Of a stretch of DNA of 64,000 nucleotides, positions 22,619-40,044 are shown one piece after another. Location: the NCBI RefSeq assembly GCF_004027225.2, contig NC_044283.2, positions 186,001 to 250,000 of the forward strand, written 5' to 3'. The first letter of the stretch is position 1. Every line of letters begins with the position of its first letter. Source of the stretch: Strigops habroptila (taxonomy: Eukaryota > Chordata > Aves > Psittaciformes > Psittacidae). The notes beneath the pieces were generated by a model. It ran no database searches and was not told the origin of the DNA. It saw nothing but the letters and a program-made list of their open reading frames with translations. Made by a program: the position numbers and the translations under genes.

Positions 22619-23360
22619 GTCGCTGCGGTCCGCGGGCTGCGCCTGGCGGCGGCCGCGCTGGGGCGGGCAGTGGCGCGGGCAGAACGGCGCTGCGGGAGCG
22701 GAGCCGGCGGTAACGAAACCGAAACCGAAATCGAAACCGACACCCGGCGGGGGGCGGGGCCGGGCCGGGCTCCTCCCTCCCCGCTGCGCGCTCCCGCCCG
22801 TCCCCCTCAGCCCCGCGGTGCGGCCCCGCCGCTGCGGGACGCCGGCCCCGCCGCGTCCCGGCCCTGCCCCGGCCCCGCCGCCCCGTGCCCCGCCCCGTAC
22901 CGCCGCTCCAGCCGCCGGGGCCGAGCGCGCAGCCCCAGGGGCAGGCGGCGGGGGCAGCCCCGCGCCCGGAGGGGCCCAGCCCCGGCGGCCCCCGCGCCCC
23001 GCCCGCGTCCCGCATCGCCCCGCGCCGCTAGCGGGCACCGGAGCGGGCCGGAAGTGGGGCACGGAGCGGACCGGAAGTGGGGCACGGCGCCGGCCGGGGC
23101 TGCCCCGCCGCCATGCTGGGTGCTGGCAGGACGGCGGCCCGCGAGGCCCGCACCGAGCGGCACCGGCGCTCCGCCTCCTCTCCCCCCGGCCCCGCCGCCA
23201 CTCGAGCCGCGGTCCCGGCCGCGCCCCGCTGCTGCGGACCCGCCGTGAGCCAGGCGCCGCGGCGCTGACCTCCCGCCGGGTCAGCCCTGCCCGCTCCTCC
23301 GGATTAGCGCGGGCGCGGCCTAAGCCTCTTTCCTCGCGCCGCCCCCGGCCATGGCCCGGC
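22619..23360. promoter_or_regulatory. Divergent CpG promoter of TTC31 and CCDC142
   Basis: The two start codons lie 742 bp apart, head to head, in a CpG island. Two identical ETS cores CCGGAAGTGG at 23048 and 23071 sit in a 23-bp direct duplication. A short open frame from 23113 (ATGCTGGGTGCTGGC) is present but has no family match, so I treat it as 5' UTR. Confidence 0.7.
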
Positions 23361-26300
23361 ATGGAGGACGGCGGCTCTGAGCCGCGCGGCGCGGAGCCCT
23401 GCCCGCAGGTGAGGCCCCGAGCGGGCGCGGAGCCCCGGGATCAGCCCCGGCGCCGGGGGCACGGCCCGGGCCCGGGCCTGGAACTTGGGCCAGGCCCGAG
23501 CCGCGCTCGGCGTCTCCTTGACAACGGCCCCCCGGGGGGCGTGGCCACGGCGGGGCTGTCTCGGCGAGGGGCGGGGCGGCGCACAGGCCACGCCCCCGCA
23601 GCGATAGCCCCGCCCCTCCCCGGCGCTGAGCGCCCGCGCTCCCCGCAGGTCGCCGTCCGCGATGTCGCCGGCCCCGGCGGCCTCATCCTGCTGCTGCTGC
23701 CGGCCCTGCCCGCGCCGGGGGACGGGGCTGCCCGCGGGGCTCCCCCCGAGCCAGGTGAGGGGCGGGACCGGGCCGGGCGTGGGCATGGCCGGGTTGTGGG
23801 GACCCCCGCCGGGGCACGGCGACCTGGGGGGCGGCTGCAGGGGCGGGACAGGGGACAACTGCGGCGCGATTAGTGCAATTAACGTGTCATTAACGTGTGA
23901 GCAGGGCTGGGGCTCCCCCGTGTATCGGGGAGGGGGGCTGGGGTTTCGCCGGGGTGGCCGCCGTGGGGGCCGCCCCACACCCTGCCCCGCTCCGAGGGTC
24001 CCGGTCCCCGCAGGCAGCAGCTCCCGGGGGTCCCTGTCCCGGTCCCTGCGGAAGGCCGAGGCGATGCTGCGCGGCTGCGTCAGCCCCGGCCTGCGGCGCC
24101 TGCTGCCCCCGCGGCGCGGCCCCGGCGGCGAGGAGGAGGATGAGGATGAGGATGAAGAAGAAGAAGCCTCAGCGCTGCTGATCCCGCTGGAGCGGAGCTT
24201 CCCGGGGCTGCGCCGCTGCCTCTGCGTCTGGGAGGACCCGCGCACCGAGACCTTCCACGGCCACGTTCAGCCGCAGCCCGGCGACTCCACCGCCACCGCC
24301 GCCGCGGCCTTCTCGTACCACCCGGTGCACCCGCGCGTGGCCGAGCGCGGCGCGGCCCTGCACGCGCTGCTGCGGCACCGCCACCTCCTCCGCCTCGCCC
24401 GTGACTTCAGCCGCCGCCTCAAGGCCGCGTCCGACTTCCTCCGCCGGCTGCAGACGCTGCTGGAGCAGCCGGTACCGGAGCCGGGCGCGGGGCCGCCGCT
24501 GCGGGAGCTGTGCCGGGAGCTGCGGGCGCACACCGGACACTGGAGCGCGCTGCGGCGGCGGCTGCGCGGGGACCCGTGGCTGCGGGCGCTGGTGCTGCAC
24601 CGGCGTGAGGCCGTGGCGCACATGCGGCGGGCGCTGGTGGTGCTGGCGCTGCAGGCGCTGAGCCTGGCTGAGCACCTCGCCGAGGCGCGGCTGCGGGCGC
24701 TGGCTCGGGCCGGCGGTGCCGCTGCTTCCCTCCCGGCGCTGCTCTCCGACCTCTTCCAGGGCTTGGACATCTACAACCGGGCGGTGGGTGATCTGGAGCC
24801 GGAGCTGGGCACCGCTGGCTGCCTTCCCACCGGTACCACCGGTCATCCCGGTGCTGCCGAAGCCGCATCCCGCACCTTCCCGGTGTCCCGGGTGCTGCAG
24901 ATCGTGGCGGCCGAGCGGGGCAGGCTGGCGGCCGAGCGGCTCCGGCCCTTCCTGCAGCCGCGGGCCGGTGCCGGTGGGGATGAGCCCGTGCGCTGGGAGG
25001 ACACCGCGGTGCCTTGTCCGCCGGAGCGCGGTGCGGCCGCGGACACGGAACCCTGCGGCCGGGAGGAGCCGCCCGGCACCGCCGCGGAGCTGCGGGCGCT
25101 GCGCAGGGAGGATGAGAAGCTCGTGGGCCTCCTCCTGGGGGTGCTGGTGGCCTCATCTGGCAGCCTCCAGCACCATGTCCTCCATGTGCCCAAAGAGAAG
25201 GCACCGGCCGCGGCACCGGAGCCCCCAGAGCCGGGCTCTGCCGGCTGGACGTCGGTACCGGCGGCCCAGGCCCTGCTCGCCCGGTACCGGCCGCTGTTCT
25301 GGGCTGCCGCGGCCGCCGCGCTGGGGCACAGTGTGGAGCTGCTGCCCGGCGGGACCGGGCCGGCCGCGGCTCGGGAGCTGAGCAGCGCCATCGCCGGCGG
25401 TACGTGGGGGCCGCGGCGGGGGCCGGTACCGGGGGCTGCTCCTCGTGCCCCTGACGGCCCGTCCCGTCCCCCCGCAGCCCGAGTGCCCCGGGAGTGCCGG
25501 GAGGAGCTGGGGCGGCTCAGCCTGAGCCTGCTGTGCCGCGGCGCGCTCCAGAGCTGGGACACAGGTACGGGGGCACCGGGAATGGGGTGCGGGATGGGGG
25601 GTACCGGGAATGGCGTGCGGGGTGCGAGCTATGGGGCTACCGACCGTGTCCCCGCAGGCTTCACCCGCGCCCTGGGCTCGGCTCTATCCGACAAGTGCTC
25701 CGGGGAGGCGGTGCCGGCGTCGGGCCCGGTGCGGAGCCGCACGGCGACGCTGCTGCACCGGCTGTACCCGGCCCTGGCCCTGGCCCTGCGCTGCCTGCGC
25801 CCGCCGCCCGGTCAGTGGGGTCCGGGGGGCACGGGGACACCGCGGGGTCCTGCCCCATGTCTCATCCCCGCGTGTGTCCCCCCAGACCTTCCTCCCGGCC
25901 CCCCCCACCTGCGCCTGCAGGTCCTGGGCTGCTGCCTGGCCACGGCGCAGGCTGCCCGCTCCTGGCTGACCGGCAGAGCCTGCCGGTACCTGGCGGCCTG
26001 GGCCCTGCCCCAGTTCCTGCTCATCACCCAGGGGGACCTGCAGGTACCTGGGGGTCGGGGATGGCGCGTGGGGCTGCCATGGGGCTGGCTTTGTCCCACA
26101 CCTCTCCCCTGTGTCCCAGCTGCTGAAGATGGAGATGGACAAACTGGTGCTGCTGGTGGATGGGACCTTCCTGGAGCCTGGGGATGTCTCCCCACCGCTG
26201 CCCCTCGCTGTGATGTCCCACCAGGAGCTCCAGCTCTGCCGGCACATTCGCTCCACAGCCACCAGCATCCAGGTACAGCACCCCCGGGACCTGAGCCACG

Positions 26301-28224
26301 GCCTTTCCGTACCATGCCATGGCCGTGCGGTGGCCACGTCATGCTGTGCCGTGGCCGTGCCACCTCATGTCTCACCCCTCTGCCCCAGCTCTTCTCAGGG
26401 GATGTGCTGAAGATGTTCTCCACCGGCTGCAAGAGGATGTCGGCGCAGATCTTCCACCAGACCATGCCCCAGGGCAAGCACTGGAGGCTCTCACTGCGCC
26501 CTGGTGTGTCGGGTGCCCCGGCGTGGGCAGGGGGCAGGCAGGGTGCTGGGGGCAGGCAGCAGCACAGGCAGGGGGCAGGGTGCAGGCAGGGTGCTGGGCG
26601 CAGGCAGCAGCACAGGCAGGGGGCAGGGGGCAGGCAGGGTGCTGGGCGCAGGCAGCAGCACAGGCAGGGGCAGGCAGGGTGCTGGGTGCAGACAGCAGCA
26701 CAGGCAGGGGGCAGGGTGCAGGCAGGGTGCTGGGGGCAGGCAGCAGCACAGGCAGGGGCAGGCAGGGTGCTGGGTGCAGACAGCAGCACAGGCAGGGGGC
26801 AGGGTGCAGGCAGGGTGCTGGGCGCAGGCAGCAGCACAGGCAGGGGGCAGGCAGGGTGCTGGGTGCAGGTAGCAGCACAGGCAGTCCTGACGCTGTTGCC
26901 GTGCCCCAGAGCTGCCCACTTGCCCCAGTGCATACGCGGCGGCGGCGGCGCAGGCGGTGCTGGGGCAGGTGCTGCAGGGAGCGCGGCTGCTGCCCCGCGA
27001 CGCGCAGGGCCCCGCCATGGCCAGGGGCACCACGGCCTTCCTGGAGGCCTGGATGGAGCACATCCTGGAGCACCGCATCCGCTTCAGGTAGGGGCTATGG
27101 GGTGCCGGGGATCCGGGCACCCCAAGCCCGGGGGGTTACCGGCGTTGCCGCGGGCCCCGGGGCCGTGCTGAGCGCGCCGGGCCCGCAGCCTGCAGGGAGC
27201 GCTGCAGCTCCGGCAGGACTTCGAGCTGGTGCGGGAGCTGGTGGCCTCGGAGCGCTCCGGGCTGGCCCCGGAGACCAGGCAGGAGCTGGTGGCCCTGAGC
27301 GTGTTCCAGCAGATGGATGGAGCCATCCTGTGCCTCCTGCAGCAGCCCGGAGCCGCGGCCAGGGCCGGAGCGCGGCCGTGGAACAGCCTCAGGCACTGCT
27401 GTGGGTCTGGGGAGGGGATGGAGACGGGAAGGGATGAGGATGGGATGGAGATGGGATGTGGACAGGGGTGGGGATGGGATGGGTATTGGGATGGAGATGG
27501 CAATGGGGATGGGAAAAGGATGGAGATGGAATGGGGGTGTGGGGATGGGATCGGTGGAGATAGGTTGGGGATAGCGATGCAGGGATAGGGATGGGGATGA
27601 GGATGGGGACAGGAATAGGATGGGGATGGAGATGGGGTGGGGACAGGGATAGGAATGAGAATGGGAATGTGATGAGATGACAGTGACAATGGGAATAGGA
27701 TAGGGATGGGATGGGTGGGGATGGGTTGGGGACAGGGATGAGATGGGAATGACATGGGGATGAGAATGGGGATGGGAGTGAATGGGGATGAGGGTGGGGA
27801 GGAGGACATGGGGATGGGCACATGGGGATAGTGACAAGGATGGGATGGGGACTGGGATGGGTGCACCCCTCCGTGGCTGCCCCGTGGGCTGTATCCATCC
27901 CAGCCCTGGCCGCGCTGGTCCCCTGGACCACGTGGTGCCAGGGACCCCCCAGCTCCATCCCCTCACCCCCCTCCAGGCTCAGACAACAGTTCCCACCCGC
28001 CGGAGCCGGCAGCGGAAACCCTGCAGGGCCTGGACACTCTGGAGGCTCCGGTGCCGGCGGCGCCCGCGCCGTGTCCTGCCAGTGCCGCGGGGCCGGTGCG
28101 CGCCGGTGTCCCCGAGTCCTACCTGTCGGGCCGGCAGCAGCAGTGGCTGGCGCTGCGGCTGCACCGCGCCCGCCGGTGGCGCGTCCCCGGCCTGCCCTGC
28201 ATCCGCGACCCCACCGGGCAATAA
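23361..28224 (+). CDS. CCDC142: CCDC142, coiled-coil domain-containing protein 142
   Basis: CCDC142 is a conserved vertebrate protein of unclear function, carrying a dedicated CCDC142 family domain. Eleven coding exons were read: 23361-23408, 23649-23754, 24014-25399, 25478-25564, 25658-25810, 25886-26043, 26120-26272, 26389-26503, 26910-27087, 27189-27400 and 27977-28224. All phases join, giving 947 residues; the human protein as I recall is about 750. Exon 3 alone encodes 462 residues, opening GSSSRGSLSRSLRKAEAMLR, with an acidic stretch EEEDEDEDEEEE and long leucine/arginine-rich helices (RHRHLLRLARDFSRRL, QALSLAEHLAEARLRAL). The C-terminus SGRQQQWLALRLHRARRW is family-like. The identity rests on these matches and on its head-to-head place beside TTC31. 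Introns 8 and 10 are full of minisatellite DNA. The stop codon overlaps the poly(A) signal. Confidence 0.91.
26530..26885 (+). repeat. 48/40-bp minisatellite in CCDC142 intron 8
   Basis: CAGGCAGGGTGCTGGG recurs at 26535, 26583, 26631, 26671, 26719, 26759, 26807 and 26848. The spacing is 48 bp or about 40 bp, from two unit lengths that differ by one GGGCAGGGTG-type block. The array fills the intron. Confidence 0.85.
27410..27880 (+). repeat. GGGATGGGGAT-type repeat in CCDC142 intron 10
   Basis: About 470 bp of GATGGGGATG, GATGGAGATG and GACAGGGATAG units with irregular 6- and 12-bp spacing. It is purine-rich on the coding strand. Confidence 0.8.
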
Positions 28225-28225
28225 A
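28220..28225 (+). terminator. CCDC142: CCDC142 poly(A) signal overlapping its stop codon
   Basis: The final codons read CAA TAA followed by A, so AATAAA (28220-28225) spans the stop codon TAA (28222-28224). If used, the 3' UTR is only tens of bases. Confidence 0.6.
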
Positions 28226-28833
28226 CCCCTCACCGGGACCCCAGCACCGCCCTGGGGCCGGCTTCACCCTGTGTCTGATCCTGGTGCCGGAGGGAGCGGA
28301 GACGGGATCGGGGGGGGGGTGTGCTCGCACCAGCCTGCCCGAGTGTTGGGGGGCACGGGGGTCACTGGGAGATACCGGGGTGCACCGGTGGCCGCTGGGG
28401 GGTGCAGGAGGAGCACCGGGGGGACACTGGAGGAGTTCCGGGGGGACACCAGGGACACACACATACATCGTGGGGGGGTGTCCCCCTTCATCCTCATCCT
28501 CTGCAGGGGCCAAAAGCGCGCTGTGAGTGAGGGCGATCCCGGACGGGTCAAGCACTGACCGGGGTGGGGGTGTCACCGGCCACTGCCCACCCCACAGCGG
28601 GGGTTTGGGGGGTCCTGCGCTTGTGCTCCCCAAACCTCGTACCCAGGACACCCCCCGAGCCATTGGGGGACACACTAAAGCGGCTCCAGGTCTGGGGTGT
28701 GCGCGGGGGGGTCCTCGTCCCCTTGGGGGGGGCGCTCTGTGAGGCCTTACCCTGCGGTGTGTCCTCCTGTCCACTGGGTGGCGCCACCGGGGACTCCGTC
28801 GCTCGGCGATGACGCTCCCGGCTCGACGGCAGC
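28226..28833. other. CCDC142-MOGS intergenic region and MOGS promoter
   Basis: About 600 bp. The left part is G-rich low-complexity DNA and the right part becomes the CpG promoter of MOGS. MRPL53, which lies between these genes in human, was not recognised here on either strand. Confidence 0.6.
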
Positions 28834-29164
28834 ATGGCGGGCGAGCGGCGGCGGCGCGGCGGGGACGGGCCGCGGGAGCGCGGGGTTCGGCGGGAGCAGC
28901 GGGAGCAGCGGCGGGGCCGCGGCCGGGGCCGCACCGCGCTGGTGGCCGCGGCCGTGGCGCTGGCGGCCGCCTTAGCGCTGGGTCTGGCGGCCGAATGGAG
29001 CCGGTGGAGCGCGGCCGCCCGCCTCGTTACCCCGCACCCGGCTCCCCCCGCGCTGCCTCCCGGGTCCACCGGGGCCGTCGCTTCGCCTCGGCTCTTCTGG
29101 GGCACTTATAGGCCTAATGTGTACTTCGGGATGAAGACGCGCAGCCCGAGGGCGCTCGTTACCG
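28834..29164 (+). CDS. MOGS: MOGS, mannosyl-oligosaccharide glucosidase (first exon only)
   Basis: MOGS (glucosidase I) is an ER type II membrane enzyme that removes the outermost glucose from the N-glycan precursor. Only exon 1 is present: 331 bp, 110 codons plus one base, ending at a GTAACG donor (29165). It starts [17 protein letters not shown], a basic cytosolic tail. A signal anchor TALVAAAVALAAALALGL follows at about residues 34-51. Then comes the lumenal start with the highly conserved LFWGTYRPNVYFGMKTRSP; human has LFWGTYRPHVYFGMKTRSP. The catalytic GH63 domain is missing because an assembly gap starts 127 bp further on and nothing beyond the gap continues MOGS. Truncation is by the assembly, not evidence of a pseudogene. 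Confidence 0.95.
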
Positions 29165-29291
29165 GTAACGGGACAGCGGCGGGAGCGCGGGCAGGCCTGC
29201 GCCGCTCCCGCCTGGATAACGGAGCTTAACCCGCTTAACCCCCGTTATGGCCAGGTTTAATGTGGCTCCAGCAACACGAAGGAGGCGGTTG

Positions 29292-29491
29292 NNNNNNNNN
29301 NNNNNNNNNNNNNNNNNNNNNNNNNNNNNNNNNNNNNNNNNNNNNNNNNNNNNNNNNNNNNNNNNNNNNNNNNNNNNNNNNNNNNNNNNNNNNNNNNNNN
29401 NNNNNNNNNNNNNNNNNNNNNNNNNNNNNNNNNNNNNNNNNNNNNNNNNNNNNNNNNNNNNNNNNNNNNNNNNNNNNNNNNNNNNNNNNNN
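29292..29491. other. Assembly gap of 200 N
   Basis: Exactly 200 unresolved bases, a placeholder length used by some scaffolders rather than a measured size. Both flanking genes (MOGS from the left, the drebrin-like gene from the right) run into it incomplete. Confidence 0.99.
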
Positions 29492-29794
29492 TCCAGGGAC
29501 CCCCAGATGACACCCACAGACACGTCCCCCGGACACGCACACAGGTACCGCCCCCCTCGAAGGACCCCCAATCCAGGGACACCCCCAGGGACATCCCACC
29601 CAGGTACCCCCCTTATGATCCCCCCAGGGACTCAACCCTCAGGACCCCCAACCCAGGGACCCTCCATCCGGGGCCCCCCCCCAAGGGACCCCCAGATGGC
29701 ACCCTATGGGCACAGCCCCCCCCCAGGACCCCCAGCTCAGGGATCCGCCCCCCAGGACTCCCTATCCAGGACCCCCTCAGGGACCGCTCCTCAC

Positions 29795-32546
29795 CACGAG
29801 CTCCTGGGTGTCGGGGGGGGGCACCCTCCTGGTGACGGGGGGCTCCAGTTTTGCCAGCGCCCGGCTCAGCCCCTCCCGCGTCACCTCCTCGGGGCGGCGG
29901 GCGCTCAGCACCGCGCTGGCCTCCTGGCACCGGGACGGGACCGTGTCACCCCCGTGAGCACCCGCGGCGCCCCCGCCTCCCTTCCCACCCCCCCGGGTCC
30001 TGGCGCCATTCCCTGGCGTGCTCCAGATGTGGGGCCGGATCCAGATGTGGGTCCGGATGCAGACACAGCACCCAGGCGGGACTCGGGGGATGGGACATGG
30101 GGGCAGGAGCCATCCATGGGGTGGGTCAGGACCCATAGGAGGGTGTCAGGATGACTGAGGGGAGAAGGATCCATGGGGGGTCAGGATCCATGGGGGGGGG
30201 AGGATCATTGGGGGGGCGGGCAGGATCCATGGGGGGTGTCAGGACACATGGGACAGGTCAGGATCATTGGGGGGGGGGTCAGGATCATGTGGGGGGGGTT
30301 CAGGATCATGTGGGGGGGCCGGGGCCCCCCCCGCTCACCCGGAAGAAGCCCCTGAGGACCGGCAGATGCCCGGCACACGCTTCCCGTTGGGCTTCCGGCA
30401 CCTTCTCCCCGACCTGGCACCGGGAACGGGGCGCTGAGGGCGGCACCGGGGCCACGTCCCCGCCCCCGGTGCCCGGTAGAGGGGGGGGACGCTCCGAGCC
30501 CCCGGGCCCGCACTCACCCAGCTGATGAGCACGACGCGGGGGGCGCCGGTGCCGGGCTCCGGGACGCGGCACAGCCCGTACATGACGCTGCCGGCCGAGA
30601 ACTTCCCGGCCAGTTCATCCGGACCCCCGGCTGCGGCGGGAGGGGGGGTCAGGGCGGGGGGGGCACAGAGCGGACCCCCCAGCACCCTCCTGCACCCCGG
30701 GGCTCCCCGTTACCTCCGGAGTCCAGCAGCTTGAGATCATGGTGCTTCTCGTAGCCAAAGACGGCCCTGGGGGGGTTGTAGGGGGTTGGGGGGGGCACCC
30801 TGGGGACGGGCCCCGGGCAGTCCCGTGTCCCCCCTGTGTCCCCCCGTGTCCCCCCCGTGCCTCTGCCAGGCTGAATTCATGGAAGTGGCGCCGGCAGCAT
30901 CCGCCCCGGGACAATGGGGCTGCGGGAAGCAGCGGCTCGACCCCCCCGGACCTTCCCGTGTCCCCCGGGGTTGGGGGTCCGGGTCCCCCCGGGCCGTGCT
31001 GGTGGGGCCCCGGCCGGGCATTCACTGTGGTTCTGCCACCTCTTTGCCTCCACACGGGCCCGATTACATGTGCATGCGGTGGCATGTGGCGGGACATGGC
31101 ATGGCACCGGGAGCACGTGTGCGGCGTGGCAGGGCATGGGATGACATGGGGCACGGCAGGGCAGAACACAGCATGGCACAGCTGGACATGGCGCAGCATG
31201 GAATGACATGGAATGACATGGTAGGGCATGGCACGGCAGAACGTGGCACAGCAGCACAGAACATGGCAGAACATGGCAGGGCACAGCACAGCATGGCATG
31301 GATGTGGAACGACATGAGACATGGCAGGGCAGGGCAGAACATGGCAGGACATGGCACAGCACAGTGGAACATGGCATGGGAGGGCAGGACGTGGAACATG
31401 GCATGGCAGGGCAGGACACGGAGTGACATGACAGGGCATGGCAGAACATGGCAGGACACAGCACAGCAGGACATGGCATGGCAGGACACGGAATGACGTG
31501 GTAGGGCATGGCATGGAGGCACACGGGGATGTGGCACGGCATGGCAGGACACAGAATGATATGGGGCATGGCATGGCAGGGCTGAACACGATAGGACATG
31601 GCACAGCATGGCACGGCACAGCATAGTATGGCACGGCATGGTATGGAACGGCACAGCACAGTGGAACATGGCATAGCATGGCACGGCATGGCAGGACAGG
31701 GCAGGACAGGGCAGGACAGGGCAGGACGCGCCGGGACACGTCAGGCCATGGCGGGCCCCGCCGGCCGCACGCGTCCCAGTGGCGGGAGCCAGTCGAGCTC
31801 CGGCGCTGCCGGTTCACCCGGTCCCGTCACCCGCCGCCCGGTGGGGCCTGGGGGGCCACCGGCTGCAGCGGGGGGGACCTCCGCCGGGCCCCCCTCGGCG
31901 ACCCCGGGCCCCAGGCGGCGACGCCGCTCCCAGCCCGGCGGCGGCGGCGGGACCGGGCGGGGCGGGACCAGGCGGCGGGTTCCCAGAGCGGCGCGGCGGG
32001 GCGGGGAGCTCAGCCCCCGGCCCGGCACCACCGGCCCCATGGCCCCGCCGGGACCCCGGTGCGCGCCAGACCCCCCGGCCCGGTGCCGCCGCTCGGTGTG
32101 TCTCGGACCGCCCCTCCACGCCCGCCCCGCCCGTACAGATGCCCCTTCCCGGTGCCTATTCCCGGTGCCTGCTCCCGATGCCTGCCCCCGGTGCCTGCTC
32201 CCGGTCCCCATGCCCGATGCCGGTGGCCGCTCCCGTTTCCCGCTTCCGCAGCCGTTGCCCGTTCCCGGTGCCCGCTCCCATTCCCGGTTTCCGGTGCCCG
32301 TTCCTCGCTCCCGATGCCCATTCCCGGTGCCCCGTGTCCGCCCCGGTGCTCCGTGCCCATTTCTGATGCCCGCTCCCGGTGCCCGTCCCCGTTCTCCGCT
32401 CCAAGTGCCCGCTCCCGTGCTCCGCTCCCGGCCCGCTCCCGGCCCGGTGCCGACGCTCACCAGTCGGTGCCGGCGCGGGGGTTGCCCACGTCCTCCCGCG
32501 CCGCCAGCAGCGCCAGCCGGTGCCGCTCCAGCCCCGGGGCCGCCAT
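29795..32546 (-). CDS. Drebrin-family ADF-H protein (DBN1/DBNL-like), 5' part
   Basis: Five coding exons in minus-strand order (32461-32546, 30714-30766, 30518-30630, 30339-30413, 29795-29923) join in phase to 152 residues and then run toward the assembly gap. The product starts MAAPGLERHRLALLAARED and forms an ADF-H (cofilin-like, actin-binding) domain. Matches to drebrins include TDWAVFGYE (DBN1 has ADWALYTYE), HDLKLLDSG, KFSAGSVMYGLCRV (DBN1 has NQKVMYGFCSV), RVVLISWVGEKVPEAQREAC (DBN1 has YVLINWVGEDVPDARKCAC) and a post-ADF-H helix. It is clearly diverged from both DBN1 and DBNL, so it may be a third paralogue. Expected role: binding actin filaments in the cytoplasm. Whether an SH3 or proline-rich tail exists cannot be seen. 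Confidence 0.75.
31080..31745 (-). repeat. ATGGCA/GGCATG-type low-complexity array
   Basis: About 660 bp in intron 1 of the drebrin-like gene, built on GGCATGGCA, GGACATGGCA and GGCACAGCA units with a 5-bp rhythm. The same pentamer family, on the opposite strand, recurs in introns near 38880 and 51880. Confidence 0.8.
32100..32460. repeat. GCTCCCGGTGCC-type repeat
   Basis: Irregular tandem units such as CCCGGTGCCCGCTCCCGATG, about 12-18 bp, just inside intron 1 of the drebrin-like gene. Confidence 0.7.
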
Positions 32547-33107
32547 CCCGCGTCCCGCCGCTCCCGGTGCCGCCGCGCCAGCCCGAACCCGCCCCCGCCG
32601 CCCGCGGGAGGGACCGGCCGCGCCGGGCGGGGCGGGGGGGCGGCACCGGGCGCGGCGGGCGCGGGTGCGGGGCGGGGGCCGGCACCGGGGTGAGGGTCCC
32701 GCACTGGGATGAGGGTCCCGCACCGGGATGAGGGTCCCGCACCGGGATGAGGGTGCTGTGCAGGGTCCCAAACCAGGATGCGGGTGCTGGACACAGGATC
32801 CTGCGCTAGGATGTGATCCCAGAATCCCACACTGGCATGTGGGTGTTGTGCCAGCATCCAGCACTGGGGTGTGTGTGCTGTACTGGGTCCTGTGCTGGGA
32901 TGCGGGTCCCACACTGGGACATGGGTGCTGTGCAGGGTCTTGTGCTGGGATGTGGGTGCAGGTCCCAGAGTCCCACCCCGGGATGTGGGTGCTCTGCTGG
33001 TCCCAGAGCAGCACGTGGGGCTGCAGGCAGGGAGCGAGCCCGGCTTGGGGTGGCCACATGTGCAGGGCCGCGGCGCGGGATGCTCAGCCGGGCTGGTGGA
33101 GGGGAGG

Positions 33108-34095
<988 letters not shown>

Positions 34096-34099
34096 CATC

Positions 34100-39616
<5,517 letters not shown>

Positions 39617-40038
39617 GGGGGGGCCCGGCCCCCCCGCCCTGCCCGCGCCCCACCCCCGTGCCTCGGCGCCGGGCGCTGCCCATCGCTGGTGCTACCTCTG
39701 ACCGCGCAGTATTGAGGGGCCGGGCCCCGCCGCGCTCTGGTGCTGTATTCTCACCCCCCCCGGGCCAGGGACGGGTCAAGCTGTGAGCAGGGGGGGCCCT
39801 GGGTGCTTTGGGGGGGGGGGTGGGCAGGGGCACGGCTCGGCCCGCCCCCCCCCCCCCCCCGCTCATCTCGTGCCTTGGCCGCGCCCGGCCCCGGCCTCAA
39901 CTGCACAACCCTTTGTAGACTTTTGTACACGAGCACCGCGGCTCCGGCCCCCCCCGGGCTCCCCCCGGGACCCCCCCGGGCCCCGGCACCGCGAGGGGAG
40001 GGGCAGCCCCCGCCTCGGCAGCGGCTCTTTTAACCTTT

Positions 40039-40044
40039 AATAAA
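40039..40044 (+). terminator. RhoBTB gene poly(A) signal AATAAA
   Basis: AATAAA lies in TTTAATAAAGC, 423 bp after the stop codon, and is followed by a GT-rich TTTTTGTAACGG. Confidence 0.8.

Noticed and set aside
23077-23268. 63-codon frame in the TTC31/CCDC142 promoter
   Set aside because: No family match, no Kozak advantage over the CCDC142 start and no conserved motif. Best left as 5' UTR.
26319-27437. Long + strand frame across the CCDC142 intron 8 minisatellite
   Set aside because: The frame passes through repeat DNA and out of phase with the conserved exons 8-10. It is an artefact of stop-poor GC-rich sequence.
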